From the NCBI RefSeq assembly GCF_947495255.1, contig NZ_CANLYI010000005.1, positions 248,001 to 312,000 on the forward strand: a stretch of 64,000 bases of DNA, written 5' to 3'. This document shows, piece after piece, positions 32,315 through 41,782 of the stretch; positions within the stretch are counted from its first letter, which is position 1, and every line of letters begins with the position of its first letter. The notes beneath the pieces are model-generated. The model searched no databases. It worked only from the letters and a program-made list of their open reading frames with translations, and was not told the origin of the DNA. The stretch is from an uncultured Winogradskyella sp. (GTDB taxonomy: Bacteria > Bacteroidota > Bacteroidia > Flavobacteriales > Flavobacteriaceae). Both the position numbers and the translations under genes were made by a program.

Positions 32315-33094
32315 TTGCTTTTTAGCGTATATAAAACAACAAACGTGTTATTTAAAACTCCAGAAGATGCTTTTTATAAAGAAAAATCTACATTAGATAT
32401 TTTGGACCTTGTGACTTGGAAGAAACAAAATAATTCCTATAACTTTAAAAGTTTACCAAAAACAGCAATACTAACCCATACCAATATTATAAGTAAAAGG
32501 ACAAGACTTTTTTCTAAAACACTCAAAGGCTTAACAGGAAAAAACTATTTGTTATCTAAGTCTCTTTTAATGTGCACTGGTTTTGGAAATGGAGCTCCTG
32601 CAATTGTTAGTTTAATGGAAGAGTTAAGGGTTTTAGGTGTTACAGATTTTGTTTTTATTGGTTTTGCGGGTAGATTAAATAACAAGATGACTGAAGGTGA
32701 AAGCTGTATTGTAGATAAAGCATTCTCTACAACTGGCTGCTCTATCTTTTATAGTGCCAAGGATAATTTTATACCAAATAATAATGATTGGTTTGTAAAG
32801 TTAAGAACTCAATTAAATTTAAAGAATGTTACATGTTGGAGTACAGATGTACCGTTTAGAGAAACTCCAAGTTTAATAAATATCTACAGGGAAAAAGGTG
32901 CTGACTTCGTAGATATGGAATGTGCGGCTATTTACGCCTTTTCTCAGTTTTACGCTTTGAATGCGTTTTGTGTTTTGATTGCTGCAGATGGCTTATTTAA
33001 TAATCAATGGATTCCACCAAAAGAAATGAAGAAAATAAATGCGGCAATGCTTAATACGTTGAAAAAATTAATAAAATTTAATAGTAATGATTAG
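32315..33094 (+). CDS. Nucleoside-phosphorylase-like protein
   Basis: This protein has up to 259 residues. It carries the purine/uridine phosphorylase fold signature: TGFGNGAPAIVSLMEELRVL (about residues 88-107) with VFIGFAGRLN, and the C-terminal VDMECAAIYAF motif that contacts the ribose. The reaction is probably cleavage of an N-glycosidic bond of a nucleoside or adenosyl compound. The start is uncertain: the frame opens at TTG (32315), and a GTG at 32345 is an alternative; no in-frame ATG precedes the conserved part. It overlaps the glycosyltransferase gene by 8 bp and heads the plus-strand arm of the accessory cluster. Confidence 0.75.
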   Translation: MLFSVYKTTNVLFKTPEDAFYKEKSTLDILDLVTWKKQNNSYNFKSLPKTAILTHTNIISKRTRLFSKTLKGLTGKNYLLSKSLLMCTGFGNGAPAIVSLMEELRVLGVTDFVFIGFAGRLNNKMTEGESCIVDKAFSTTGCSIFYSAKDNFIPNNNDWFVKLRTQLNLKNVTCWSTDVPFRETPSLINIYREKGADFVDMECAAIYAFSQFYALNAFCVLIAADGLFNNQWIPPKEMKKINAAMLNTLKKLIKFNSND

Positions 33095-34133
33095 TAATCA
33101 AATTCCGATATCATTAATTACTACATTTTATAATGAGGAGATTCTATTATCTAGATGCTTAGATTCTATTTTAAATCAAACCTACAAAAACTTTGAGATT
33201 ATATTGATTAATGATGGGTCAACAGATTTGTCATTAGAAATTGCAGAGAAGTACGTGTCTAAATTTAATGATGTAAAACTTATTTCTACCGTAAACTTAG
33301 GACACGCAGAGGCTAGAAACTTAGGTTTAAAAAATGCAACAGGAAGATATGTTACATTTTTAGATGCGGATGATGAACTTGAGGCGCATATGATGCTTCA
33401 GTTTTACAATAAAACGCAAGAGCAAAATATAGATTTAATTATTAGTGATTTTAAAGCTGTAGATGAAATAGGGAATAACGAACTAACAACCAAATGGAAT
33501 AAGGCATTCTTAAATATTACATCTACGCAAGAATTGGCTCATTTAATGTATACGGAAAAAATACAGGAAACTATTTGGGCAAAACTCTTTAAAACAGAAA
33601 TCGCAAAAGAAATTAGTTTTAACAAAGGTCTTTGGTTTGATGATAGACCCTTTTTAATAGAATTCTTGTTTTTATCTAAAACTGTAGATTTTATTCATGA
33701 AAAATTAGTTATTAATTATGCTAGAAAATCATCGATTACAAGACGAGTTTTAGAGAAAAAAAGAATCGAGGATGTCTATTATTTATTCAATGTAGAGTTA
33801 GATATAATTGAAAGATGTAATCAAAATTCTTTTTATAAAAAAAGTGTATTTAAGAATACATTAGATTTTTTTATAATCACTTATTTAATTCAAATTATTG
33901 ATAATGATAAAATTTTAAACATAAAAGAAGTTCAAGATACATTTCAGATAGTCTTTGGAAAATTTAGAAAAAATATAAAGAATGAATCGATAAAGTTTAA
34001 TTTTAAAAAAACGGTTCAAATATATTTATTAACGCTGCCCAAATATATAGGTTGGTCTAATGTTAACTTGTTACTTAGTCTATTCAAGAAAAAGAGTATT
34101 CAACATATAAAGAAATTAAAAGACGTTGATTAA
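33087..34133 (+). CDS. Family 2 glycosyltransferase
   Basis: This 348-residue GT-A fold enzyme starts with PISLITTFYNEEILLSRCLD and has ILINDGSTD and the DxD metal motif in VTFLDADDELE (about residues 91-101). The C-terminal half is Lys-rich and less conserved, with a likely membrane-associated helix. It should transfer a sugar to a lipid or polysaccharide acceptor. Upstream overlap with the phosphorylase-like gene and a 3-bp gap to the flippase gene show a single operon. Confidence 0.9.
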   Translation: MISNQIPISLITTFYNEEILLSRCLDSILNQTYKNFEIILINDGSTDLSLEIAEKYVSKFNDVKLISTVNLGHAEARNLGLKNATGRYVTFLDADDELEAHMMLQFYNKTQEQNIDLIISDFKAVDEIGNNELTTKWNKAFLNITSTQELAHLMYTEKIQETIWAKLFKTEIAKEISFNKGLWFDDRPFLIEFLFLSKTVDFIHEKLVINYARKSSITRRVLEKKRIEDVYYLFNVELDIIERCNQNSFYKKSVFKNTLDFFIITYLIQIIDNDKILNIKEVQDTFQIVFGKFRKNIKNESIKFNFKKTVQIYLLTLPKYIGWSNVNLLLSLFKKKSIQHIKKLKDVD

Positions 34134-34136
34134 TAT

Positions 34137-35309
34137 ATGGAGATAAATCATTTATTAATAAAACGTTTTAGTTTGCTCAGTATAGTGCAAGTTGTGAATT
34201 CTGTATTTCCCATTGCATTATATTTATTATTAATAGATAGATTAAGCATCTCAACTGTAGGTGTTATTATGTCTTGGCAGATGGTATTTTCAATTTTGGC
34301 CAGCATAAGTAACTATAACTTCCCTACGATATTAATTCCTATTGCCGAAAAATTAAAAAGCCAACGCATTCTATTTGTATATTGGAATAGGTTGTTGCAA
34401 ATTCGTTTTTTCGTAGCAGGTATTGTCGCTTTCATTACTATAATATGTATTGGTTTTTTATCAGAGGTTGCTGCACTATCATTGATGATTTTAATAGGTA
34501 AATTATTTAATCCAAGTGCTTATTTCATAGTGTTGTCTAAAAATAGATTATTACTGATTTATAACTTTTGCATACGTTTATTATCGTTTATTATTGTTTT
34601 TTTATTTGTTACCAAAGCAACATATCAATGGACAAATTTTATTATTGGTTGCTCTGAATTATTAATCTCTGTAATTGTTTTAAAACAAATAAAATGGTCT
34701 ATTGGTTTTAAATTTATTAAAGTATCAAAACTTTTTAAATTTTTAAAGAGAGAGCGTTTGCCATTTTATATACAATCGGTAAATGCTTTAATTATAATGA
34801 TTACCATTCCGTTGTCGCATTTATTTTTTGGAGCTTATATAGCAGGTGTTATTTCTGTTGTAGAAAAAATGTTGATGCTAGTGAGAGGTATTTCTGGTAA
34901 CTTGTTTTTTAGTGTATTGCCAGAAACTTGGCATAAAAATGATAGCAGAACTATTGTATTAAAGTCTATTCCTGTTTTTCAGAAAATAACATTTGCTATT
35001 ATTCTAGGTTCGGTGGCTTTTATCTTTTTATTCAAAGCCATTATAATTGAAAAGTTCAGCGCAGAAATGCCATATTATTTATTACTGGCAATTGTGTCAT
35101 TTATACCTATTATTTTAAGTACACCTTTTCAACTATTGTGTTTTAAATTTAAGAGATTTAAAACTATCTTTTATATTTCTAAGGTGCATCTGTTTACTTT
35201 AGTAATTGGTGTTGTGGTATTTGGAAAGCTTTTTGGTGTTTACGGAATTATAAGTTCAATAATAATTCATGAAACCTCGTGTTATTATTTATATCGTAGG
35301 TTGAATTAA
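34137..35309 (+). CDS. Polysaccharide/lipid flippase-like membrane protein
   Basis: This 390-residue protein is almost entirely hydrophobic with about ten to twelve membrane helices, in the pattern of the MATE/Wzx oligosaccharide flippase superfamily. It is shorter than typical Wzx (about 410-480). It probably exports the product of the cluster or a lipid-linked glycan. Its stop codon overlaps the stop of the convergent methyltransferase gene within a TTAA. Confidence 0.8.
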   Translation: MEINHLLIKRFSLLSIVQVVNSVFPIALYLLLIDRLSISTVGVIMSWQMVFSILASISNYNFPTILIPIAEKLKSQRILFVYWNRLLQIRFFVAGIVAFITIICIGFLSEVAALSLMILIGKLFNPSAYFIVLSKNRLLLIYNFCIRLLSFIIVFLFVTKATYQWTNFIIGCSELLISVIVLKQIKWSIGFKFIKVSKLFKFLKRERLPFYIQSVNALIIMITIPLSHLFFGAYIAGVISVVEKMLMLVRGISGNLFFSVLPETWHKNDSRTIVLKSIPVFQKITFAIILGSVAFIFLFKAIIIEKFSAEMPYYLLLAIVSFIPIILSTPFQLLCFKFKRFKTIFYISKVHLFTLVIGVVVFGKLFGVYGIISSIIIHETSCYYLYRRLN

Positions 35310-36055
35310 TCTTTATTTAGGTAACATAACCACGGAAAAGGCGAATCCTTTTTAAGTAAAATTTTATTTAGAAATTTATTTTTATTCGAATATAATGTTT
35401 TGAATTCTAGAATATCATCAACAGAATGATGAAAATAATTAGATGCCATTTCAGGAAATCCTATGGATGTATAATAATTAAGCGTTCTTTTTTTAGCTTC
35501 AGTAATGGCATCGTTTTTATAAAACGGACTATCAATAATATGAATTTCTCCAGTTGGTTTTAAAAACGATTTTAGGGTAGAAAACAAGACTTTAAAATCT
35601 GAAAAATATTGAACACAACTATTTAGTGTAATGATATCGAATTGGCGAATAAAAGCATCTTCAATTTTAAAAATATCACAATAAACAAATTTTAAATTTT
35701 GTCTTTCAAAAACACGAGCAGCTTGTTCTAATTCTTCACTATTTACATCTAGTCCAATGACTTCATTTTTTTCAGAAACAGCAGCTATTGCATTCGTAAA
35801 CCAACCATTGCCACAACCAATATCTAGAATATTTAAGGCTTCATTCTTAGAGCTTATGTAATTTATAAATCGCTCGGTAGATTTTATTCTAAACTCCCAT
35901 TCATTCCGCTTAATATAAGGTAATAATGCAACGTCATTATCTGTTAAAACACGTTGTTCTTTATCTCTAACAGCAATGTAAATATCAGAGAATAAATTAG
36001 TCGCTTCCGTAAGATAAATAACCTTGTTTTTTATATGTGATTTACTAAAATCCAT
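35306..36055 (-). CDS. Class I SAM-dependent methyltransferase (pair 2)
   Basis: This 249-residue Rossmann-fold methyltransferase has motif I LDIGCGNGWFTNAIA (about residues 76-90) and motif II VIGLDVNSEELEQA. It is the last gene of the minus-strand operon and touches the preceding radical-SAM gene (1-bp overlap), implying a matched pair. Substrate unknown; no family-specific motif was recognised. Confidence 0.9.
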   Translation of the reverse strand: MDFSKSHIKNKVIYLTEATNLFSDIYIAVRDKEQRVLTDNDVALLPYIKRNEWEFRIKSTERFINYISSKNEALNILDIGCGNGWFTNAIAAVSEKNEVIGLDVNSEELEQAARVFERQNLKFVYCDIFKIEDAFIRQFDIITLNSCVQYFSDFKVLFSTLKSFLKPTGEIHIIDSPFYKNDAITEAKKRTLNYYTSIGFPEMASNYFHHSVDDILEFKTLYSNKNKFLNKILLKKDSPFPWLCYLNKD

Positions 36056-37443
36056 TATCCTCTATATAATTTCATAGCAGTTTGTGCTAAAATAGATTTC
36101 GTTTTTAATTTAAAAGTCGTTAAAAGGTTTTTATCAGGTCCTTTTAAAATTTCCTTAGTATAATTTACCTCGTTTACAATGCGTCTCACTGCATAATCAT
36201 AATACTTTCGAGAATGAGTTCTTGTAAAATCAATATCTCTATCTGTTGAAGTTTCCCAATTAGGTTGCACCGTTATTTTATCTTTAATTTCGTTATATAA
36301 AGATGTGCCTCTTATTGGGTATGCTACAGTAATTGTAAAGTGTGTTGGGTTGGCAGCTTTTAAATAGGTAATGGTTTCATTAATATCTTTTTCATCTTCC
36401 CCAGGATAACCAACCATAATAAAAGTACCGGTTTCCATACCTAATGCATTCGTATTTTGAATCGCAGACTTTACAACATCTACATCGACACGTCTATCCA
36501 TAGCATCAATGATTTTTTGAGAACCACTTTCTGCACCAATCCAAATTCTAAAACAGCCTGCTTCTTTTAATAATTGCAAAATTTCGTCATTGAGTCGTTC
36601 TGCTCTGGTAATACATTCAAAAGGAATTATAGCATCTTGTTTAAGGACTTCTTTATGAAATTCTCTTATCCATTTATGGCTCACAGAAAACACATCATCT
36701 ACAAACCAAATACCATCCGGATTATAAGTGTCTTTTAGCATCCGCATTTCTGCAGCCACCATTTCTGCTGGTCGTCTTCTGTAACTTTGTCCGTAGACAG
36801 CAGTACTGCACCATTTACACGTGTATGGACAACCACGCTGTGTGCTTATAGTCATGGAGCTTTGGCCATGATGTGTTTTCCAAGTACTTAAATATTTTTC
36901 TACAGGAATAGCAGCTCTGTTAGGCAAGGGCAAATCTGATAGGTCTTTCATTTTAGCTCTTGGAGGCGTTTTTATAACGTTTCCGTTTTCTAAGTAAGCC
37001 ATACCTGTAATTGCGCTAAAGTCTTCATTATTTGCAATAGCATTATATAATTCTAAAGTGGTTTGTTCGCCTTCTCCAATGATGAGAAAATCAACACCAG
37101 TATTGAGATAGTTTTTGCAATTATAGGTAATATCTGGACCTCCTAAAATTAGTTTTGGAAAACCATATTTAGCGTCGCTTTTAAGGATTTTTACTAATTT
37201 AATCACATTAATTTTTGTCATTAAATTGGTGTAAATCGCGACAGCTTTAGGTTGTTTTTCTTCTATAAAAGCCAGTTGTTCTGCTTTAGAATAAAAAGTG
37301 GAATCATAGACATGGTTTTCAATAGAATTCTCATCTAAGTAAGCAGAAATATATAATAACCCAAGTGGTGCATAGGGTTTCATAATTTTCTGTTCCTTGT
37401 CATCTTCAAGAAGATAATAAGTATGTGTGAGTATAATACTCAT
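36055..37443 (-). CDS. B12-binding-domain radical SAM protein (pair 2)
   Basis: This 462-residue protein has an N-terminal cobalamin-binding-like Rossmann domain (APLGLLYISAYLDENSIENH) and a radical SAM core with the cluster motif RGCPYTCKWCS (CxxxCxxC, about residues 205-215). Later it has IWIGAESGSQKIIDAMD, seen also in its paralog at 38209. Such enzymes catalyse methylation, cyclisation or thioether chemistry on unactivated carbons. It overlaps its neighbours by 4 bp and 1 bp. Confidence 0.9.
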   Translation of the reverse strand: MSIILTHTYYLLEDDKEQKIMKPYAPLGLLYISAYLDENSIENHVYDSTFYSKAEQLAFIEEKQPKAVAIYTNLMTKINVIKLVKILKSDAKYGFPKLILGGPDITYNCKNYLNTGVDFLIIGEGEQTTLELYNAIANNEDFSAITGMAYLENGNVIKTPPRAKMKDLSDLPLPNRAAIPVEKYLSTWKTHHGQSSMTISTQRGCPYTCKWCSTAVYGQSYRRRPAEMVAAEMRMLKDTYNPDGIWFVDDVFSVSHKWIREFHKEVLKQDAIIPFECITRAERLNDEILQLLKEAGCFRIWIGAESGSQKIIDAMDRRVDVDVVKSAIQNTNALGMETGTFIMVGYPGEDEKDINETITYLKAANPTHFTITVAYPIRGTSLYNEIKDKITVQPNWETSTDRDIDFTRTHSRKYYDYAVRRIVNEVNYTKEILKGPDKNLLTTFKLKTKSILAQTAMKLYRG

Positions 37444-38216
37444 AGTTTAGTGAGTTCTATTAAAAAGTGATCAGCATATTTAGGCCAAAATGATCCTGTC
37501 ATTATAGTGTCAACACTTTTTAAAATGGATAAAAAAGGTTGTTTAGATAAAAATGATTTTTCAAGATAAGAAGGAGGTATAGCAAATCCTATCGGTTTTA
37601 TGTTTTCTTTCTTAAACGATGATTTAGAACGCTGCAGAATATCTTCAGGATTATAATACCACGTTTTAACTTTTATGCCATCTACATTAGCAAAAACAGA
37701 TGCTGTTGATTGCCTTCTTTTAGCATTTTTAAAATCACCTTTAAGTGAAAAATATAGTTTTTCCCACAAACAATGTTTCGGCATAATCACTAAAACTATC
37801 TTCCCATTAGGATGAAGCAAATGACTTGCTGTTTTAAAAAAAGTTTCAATTTCGGTTGTTGATAAACAATTAAAGCCTCCAAAATTTGAAAAAATTAAAT
37901 CGAATTTTGTCTCAAATGAGTTTTCATGCAAAGTGTTTATATCTTGAATTTGGAAACTGACATTTTTAGATTTTGCTTTTGCTACGTTTATCATGCCTTT
38001 AGAAATATCTGTAGCAATAACATGATGTCCTAATTTTGAAAATTGAATAGCATCTTCTCCAGTTCCACAATTCAATTCTAAAATCGAAAGCTTTTTATCT
38101 TGATGAATTATAGGATTGAGATACTTTAAAACCATGCGTCGCTGTGCCTTTCCAATATTAGAAAACGTAAACTTAGCATCATACTTACTAGAAGCACTAT
38201 CAAAATCATTAATCAT
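37440..38216 (-). CDS. Class I SAM-dependent methyltransferase (pair 1)
   Basis: This 258-residue methyltransferase has motif I ILELNCGTGEDAIQFSKLG (about residues 45-63) and HVIATDISKGMINVAKAKS. The C-terminal half, with LVIMPKHCLWEKLYFSLKG, resembles polyketide/small-molecule methyltransferases in general outline. It overlaps the upstream radical-SAM gene by 8 bp and the downstream one by 4 bp. Confidence 0.9.
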   Translation of the reverse strand: MINDFDSASSKYDAKFTFSNIGKAQRRMVLKYLNPIIHQDKKLSILELNCGTGEDAIQFSKLGHHVIATDISKGMINVAKAKSKNVSFQIQDINTLHENSFETKFDLIFSNFGGFNCLSTTEIETFFKTASHLLHPNGKIVLVIMPKHCLWEKLYFSLKGDFKNAKRRQSTASVFANVDGIKVKTWYYNPEDILQRSKSSFKKENIKPIGFAIPPSYLEKSFLSKQPFLSILKSVDTIMTGSFWPKYADHFLIELTKL

Positions 38217-39672
38217 TAGACAGTTCCATGTTTTTAAGTTGTATTTTATCTAAAAAAGCAGAAGGCAAATAATAGCCTAATAGCACAATTGATCGCCATT
38301 GAGGTTGCGATAACTTAAAAGGATTTTTAATTAATGTTTTCAAATTTTGAAACGCTTGACTTTTTCGATATTCCTTATGTACATAGCGTTGCAATTTTTT
38401 ATAATATTTAGAGCTGTAAGTGCCTTTAAAAAGCATCGCTAAATCATCAGAGTCTGTCCAGTTGGCTTTAAGTTTTAAATCGTCTTTTACTTTATCGTAA
38501 AATGGGGTTCCAGGAAGCGGATAGGAAACCGAAACTCCAATATTATCTGGTGCCAATTCTTTAATCATGGCAATAGTTTTTGCAATGTCGGCTTTAGTTT
38601 CACCCAAATAGCCAAACTGAATAAAGAATGCCACACGTATATTTTTAGCTTTTAATAATTGGGTAGCTTCATAGATTTGTTCCACAGTGGTTTCTTTATC
38701 CATGGCATCTAAAATCTTTTGAGAACCACTTTCTGCACCAACCCAAACTTCTTTTAGTCCGCTTTCTGCTAAAGCACCAATAGTATCTTCTTTTAAGAGT
38801 AAATCAACACGACTTTGAATATAATATGAAATGTAAAGTTTCTCTTTTTTAAGTTCAATATTAAAATTCTGAACCCAATTGGGTTTCAATCCAAATATAT
38901 CATCGCACATCCAAAAACGATTCACACCATAGGTTTCCGATAAATATTTGATGTGCTTTGTAATATATTCTGGTGAGTGCGAATTGTAGCGATTGCCATA
39001 AATAGGTTTAGCGCACCAATTACATTTAAAAGGGCAACCACGAGTGGTGGCGATGTTTAAAGTGAATTCATTTCCTCCACTTTTCCAAATATCTTTATAG
39101 GCATCAATGTCAATTAAATCCCAAGCAGGTAAAGGCAAAATATCTAAATCTCGTAAAACGGTTCGTTTCGGATTATTAATTATTTCTTCTTTATGTTTAA
39201 AGATTAACCCTTTAATTTCGGAGGTGTCTTCATGTTTTTCTAAAGTGTCTAAAAGTTCTTTTAAGGTAATTTCACCTTCGCCTTGTATTACAAAATCAGC
39301 TCCAGCATCTAAATACTTTTCATAATGATCTGTAGAATCCGAACTGCAAACTACCACTTTACAATGTTGCTTTTTAGCAATTTTTATCATTTGAAAAGCG
39401 GCTTCGCGCATGGTGGTTAAGCACATTTTTGTGAGATAGTTAAAGCCATCATCGTAAAGCACAAAAGTGGTTGGAGTATGTTTTTTTAAATAAGGTTCAA
39501 TAGTTTTTGGGTCGTCCAACAGGTTAGCGTCAAAAACACCAACACTATACCCATTTTGTCTTAAATAAGAAGCAGCATATAAAGTGCCTAATGGAGGATA
39601 AGGTGTTTTATTATTCCATTGTTTAAGGTCAAATTTATAGTAATAAGAATGCGAAAAAACTACGTTAAGCAT
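38209..39672 (-). CDS. B12-binding-domain radical SAM protein (pair 1)
   Basis: This 487-residue paralog of the enzyme at 36055 has an N-terminal cobalamin-binding-like domain (PPLGTLYAASYLRQNGYSV), the radical SAM cluster motif TRGCPFKCNWCAKPIYG (about residues 207-223) and VWVGAESGSQKILDAMDKE. The shared landmarks suggest a gene duplication within the operon. It overlaps the nucleotidyltransferase gene by 8 bp. Substrate unknown. Confidence 0.9.
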   Translation of the reverse strand: MLNVVFSHSYYYKFDLKQWNNKTPYPPLGTLYAASYLRQNGYSVGVFDANLLDDPKTIEPYLKKHTPTTFVLYDDGFNYLTKMCLTTMREAAFQMIKIAKKQHCKVVVCSSDSTDHYEKYLDAGADFVIQGEGEITLKELLDTLEKHEDTSEIKGLIFKHKEEIINNPKRTVLRDLDILPLPAWDLIDIDAYKDIWKSGGNEFTLNIATTRGCPFKCNWCAKPIYGNRYNSHSPEYITKHIKYLSETYGVNRFWMCDDIFGLKPNWVQNFNIELKKEKLYISYYIQSRVDLLLKEDTIGALAESGLKEVWVGAESGSQKILDAMDKETTVEQIYEATQLLKAKNIRVAFFIQFGYLGETKADIAKTIAMIKELAPDNIGVSVSYPLPGTPFYDKVKDDLKLKANWTDSDDLAMLFKGTYSSKYYKKLQRYVHKEYRKSQAFQNLKTLIKNPFKLSQPQWRSIVLLGYYLPSAFLDKIQLKNMELSND

Positions 39673-40570
39673 GTTCCATGGTTAGGTTTAGATTAAATGC
39701 TTTATTTTTATCATCATAGCGTTCGTTTAGCGAAACAATGACGCGTGTCTGAAAATTTTGTGGATGATGTTTAGAGACATCATTAGTAGATTTCATAGCG
39801 ACTTCAAACTCTTTTTTCTTAAGATTTTTGAATTTAGATTTCCACTTATTAAGTGTTATTTTTTTGAAATAATAATCTAATTTTTCTCCGATTTTATTAT
39901 TGAAAACAACTTCTAAAGATCTACTCCAAATCGGCTTTTTAAAATTCTCTTTAAGGGACGTTGTGTTTATAATTTTGTTTGGGTAATAATCTAAAACCCA
40001 TTGGTTTTCTAAAACGAAATTGTTAAATATTTTTTTGCCATAAATTGGCTTTAATGTTATTAATTCTGTAGCTGTAAATTTATTTTGTTCATCAATTTTA
40101 AGATGATTGGAACTTATAAAATAATTGACGCAAAAATATTTGTTAGAATTAAGAAGAAACAGTTTTTTAAATAGAATTAAAAACGTCCTTGCTAACCATA
40201 ATTTATTGGGTTTGGTAATAATAAAGTAATCAATATCACCATCATCATCATAGTAATCTTTAGCTAATGCTCCTGATAAACAAACGGATTCTACATAAGG
40301 AAATGACATAATAAGCTTAGCTCTTTTTAAAGCTTTTGGCATAATCTCGCGTGCCATTTTATTGCCCTTTAGTCGTCTGTTAACTAGTGCTATATCATTA
40401 ATGTCAGAGTAGTAATCCCCTAAATTAAAGATGATTTTTTTATTAAGTAATGTTTCAAGTTCACGCTCTGTTTCTTGTAAATTAGGAGACGAGGAAAATG
40501 AATAAACTTCCTCTTTGGTTAAAGGATATTTAAAAATGGAAAAATAGATTATGACTTTTAAAGCATTCAT
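39665..40570 (-). CDS. Nucleotidyltransferase-fold protein of accessory cluster
   Basis: This 301-residue protein has an N-terminal winged-helix-like region (YPLTKEEVYSFSSS) followed by a nucleotidyltransferase-type motif, CLSGALAKDYYDDDGDIDYF (about residues 97-116), where Asp-Gly-Asp-Ile-Asp provides metal ligands. It is the first gene of the minus-strand operon. It could adenylate or otherwise activate a substrate, or belong to a regulatory nucleotidyltransferase group. The C-terminal Lys-rich part is unlike known domains. Function uncertain. Confidence 0.7.
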   Translation of the reverse strand: MNALKVIIYFSIFKYPLTKEEVYSFSSSPNLQETERELETLLNKKIIFNLGDYYSDINDIALVNRRLKGNKMAREIMPKALKRAKLIMSFPYVESVCLSGALAKDYYDDDGDIDYFIITKPNKLWLARTFLILFKKLFLLNSNKYFCVNYFISSNHLKIDEQNKFTATELITLKPIYGKKIFNNFVLENQWVLDYYPNKIINTTSLKENFKKPIWSRSLEVVFNNKIGEKLDYYFKKITLNKWKSKFKNLKKKEFEVAMKSTNDVSKHHPQNFQTRVIVSLNERYDDKNKAFNLNLTMEHA

Positions 40571-40730
40571 CTTTAGCGTGGTGAATTTTTATAAAAATAA
40601 GGCATATTTTCAGATTAGTATAAAATTATAGCTTATTCCTCAGTGTTAGCATTGATTGTTGTCTATAAAACAACACAACTTTAAAAACTACTGATTAAAA
40701 TAAAGATAAATTAGATGTTTTTTATATAAA

Positions 40731-41705
40731 CTATTTTGTAGCTCTTGTCAGCCTATCATTAATTGATTTTCCTAAACCGTAATCTGGCAGTTTTTCGGCT
40801 ATTATAACATCGAGATGCATATTATCTAACTGGTGTAAAATGTCGTAAAGGTTTGAAGCTGATTCTTCTAAGTCTCCAGATTTAGAAAGTGCTATTTGTA
40901 CTTCTATTATTTTATGATTTATTTCGGATTGGAAGGTAATGAGTCCAATGCGTTTGTTTTTATACAAATCTAATGTCTCTTGGACGTTCTCCGTTAAAAC
41001 CGTTTTGGTTTTTGGAGCATAATGACGCGCTAACATACCTGGCGCATCTGGTATTGTTTTTTGTTTAGGCGCTTCGGTAACTGTATTTTTTATTTCAATT
41101 TTACCAACGACCGCTTCAATAGCTTCTATTGCCGTAGAACCTAATCGGTATATAATAGGTTCGTCATTTTCAAAGCCAATGATTGTAGATTCAATACCAC
41201 TTGTACATGCACCACCATCTAACACCATTTTAATGTTGTTTTTAAAATAGGTTTCTACGTGTTGTGCTGTGGTTGGACTAATACTACTAAAAGGATTAGC
41301 ACTTGGTGCAGCTAATGGGAAATTTAAGCGATTTAATAATTCTAAAGTTGTGGGATGATTAGGTACACGTACGGCAACCGTATCTTTGCCTCCTGTAATT
41401 AAATCAGGAATTATAGCTTTCTTTTTTAAGACTAACGTTATAGGTCCTGGCCAAAACGCTTCGGCTAATAATTGGGCTTTTTCTGGGATGTATGCTACAA
41501 TATCAGAAAGTTGGTCTATAGAAGGAATATGCACAATAAGCGGATTAAAAAACGGACGTTTCTTTGTTTCAAAAATAGACTTTATCGCTTTTTCGCTATA
41601 GATGTTACCTGCTAATCCATAAACCGTTTCAGTTGGGATAGCAACAATGTCTTCAGCTGTTAAAAGTTGAATGGCTTTTGATATGTCTTTAGAAATGATA
41701 CTCAT
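40731..41705 (-). CDS. L-threonylcarbamoyladenylate synthase
   Basis: This 324-residue Sua5/TsaC enzyme makes threonylcarbamoyl-AMP for the t6A modification of tRNA. The YrdC domain has PTETVYGLAGN, KKRPFFNPLIVHI and TVAVRVPNHP. The long C-terminal Sua5 extension (TRATK end) marks it as the Sua5 rather than the short TsaC type. Divergent from the ABC-F gene. Confidence 0.95.
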   Translation of the reverse strand: MSIISKDISKAIQLLTAEDIVAIPTETVYGLAGNIYSEKAIKSIFETKKRPFFNPLIVHIPSIDQLSDIVAYIPEKAQLLAEAFWPGPITLVLKKKAIIPDLITGGKDTVAVRVPNHPTTLELLNRLNFPLAAPSANPFSSISPTTAQHVETYFKNNIKMVLDGGACTSGIESTIIGFENDEPIIYRLGSTAIEAIEAVVGKIEIKNTVTEAPKQKTIPDAPGMLARHYAPKTKTVLTENVQETLDLYKNKRIGLITFQSEINHKIIEVQIALSKSGDLEESASNLYDILHQLDNMHLDVIIAEKLPDYGLGKSINDRLTRATK

Positions 41706-41730
41706 ATTAACTTTCAGACTGCAATATTAG

Positions 41731-41763
41731 TTGAAAAAATCGAAAGATTTATTAGTAGTTTTG
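41731..41763 (+). promoter_or_regulatory. Promoter of ABC-F gene
   Basis: TTG at 41731-41733, a 22-bp spacer and TAGTTTTG at 41756-41763 fit the Bacteroidota consensus. The start codon lies about 20 bp downstream. Confidence 0.55.
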
Positions 41764-41782
41764 CACCTTTAAAAAATAAAGT

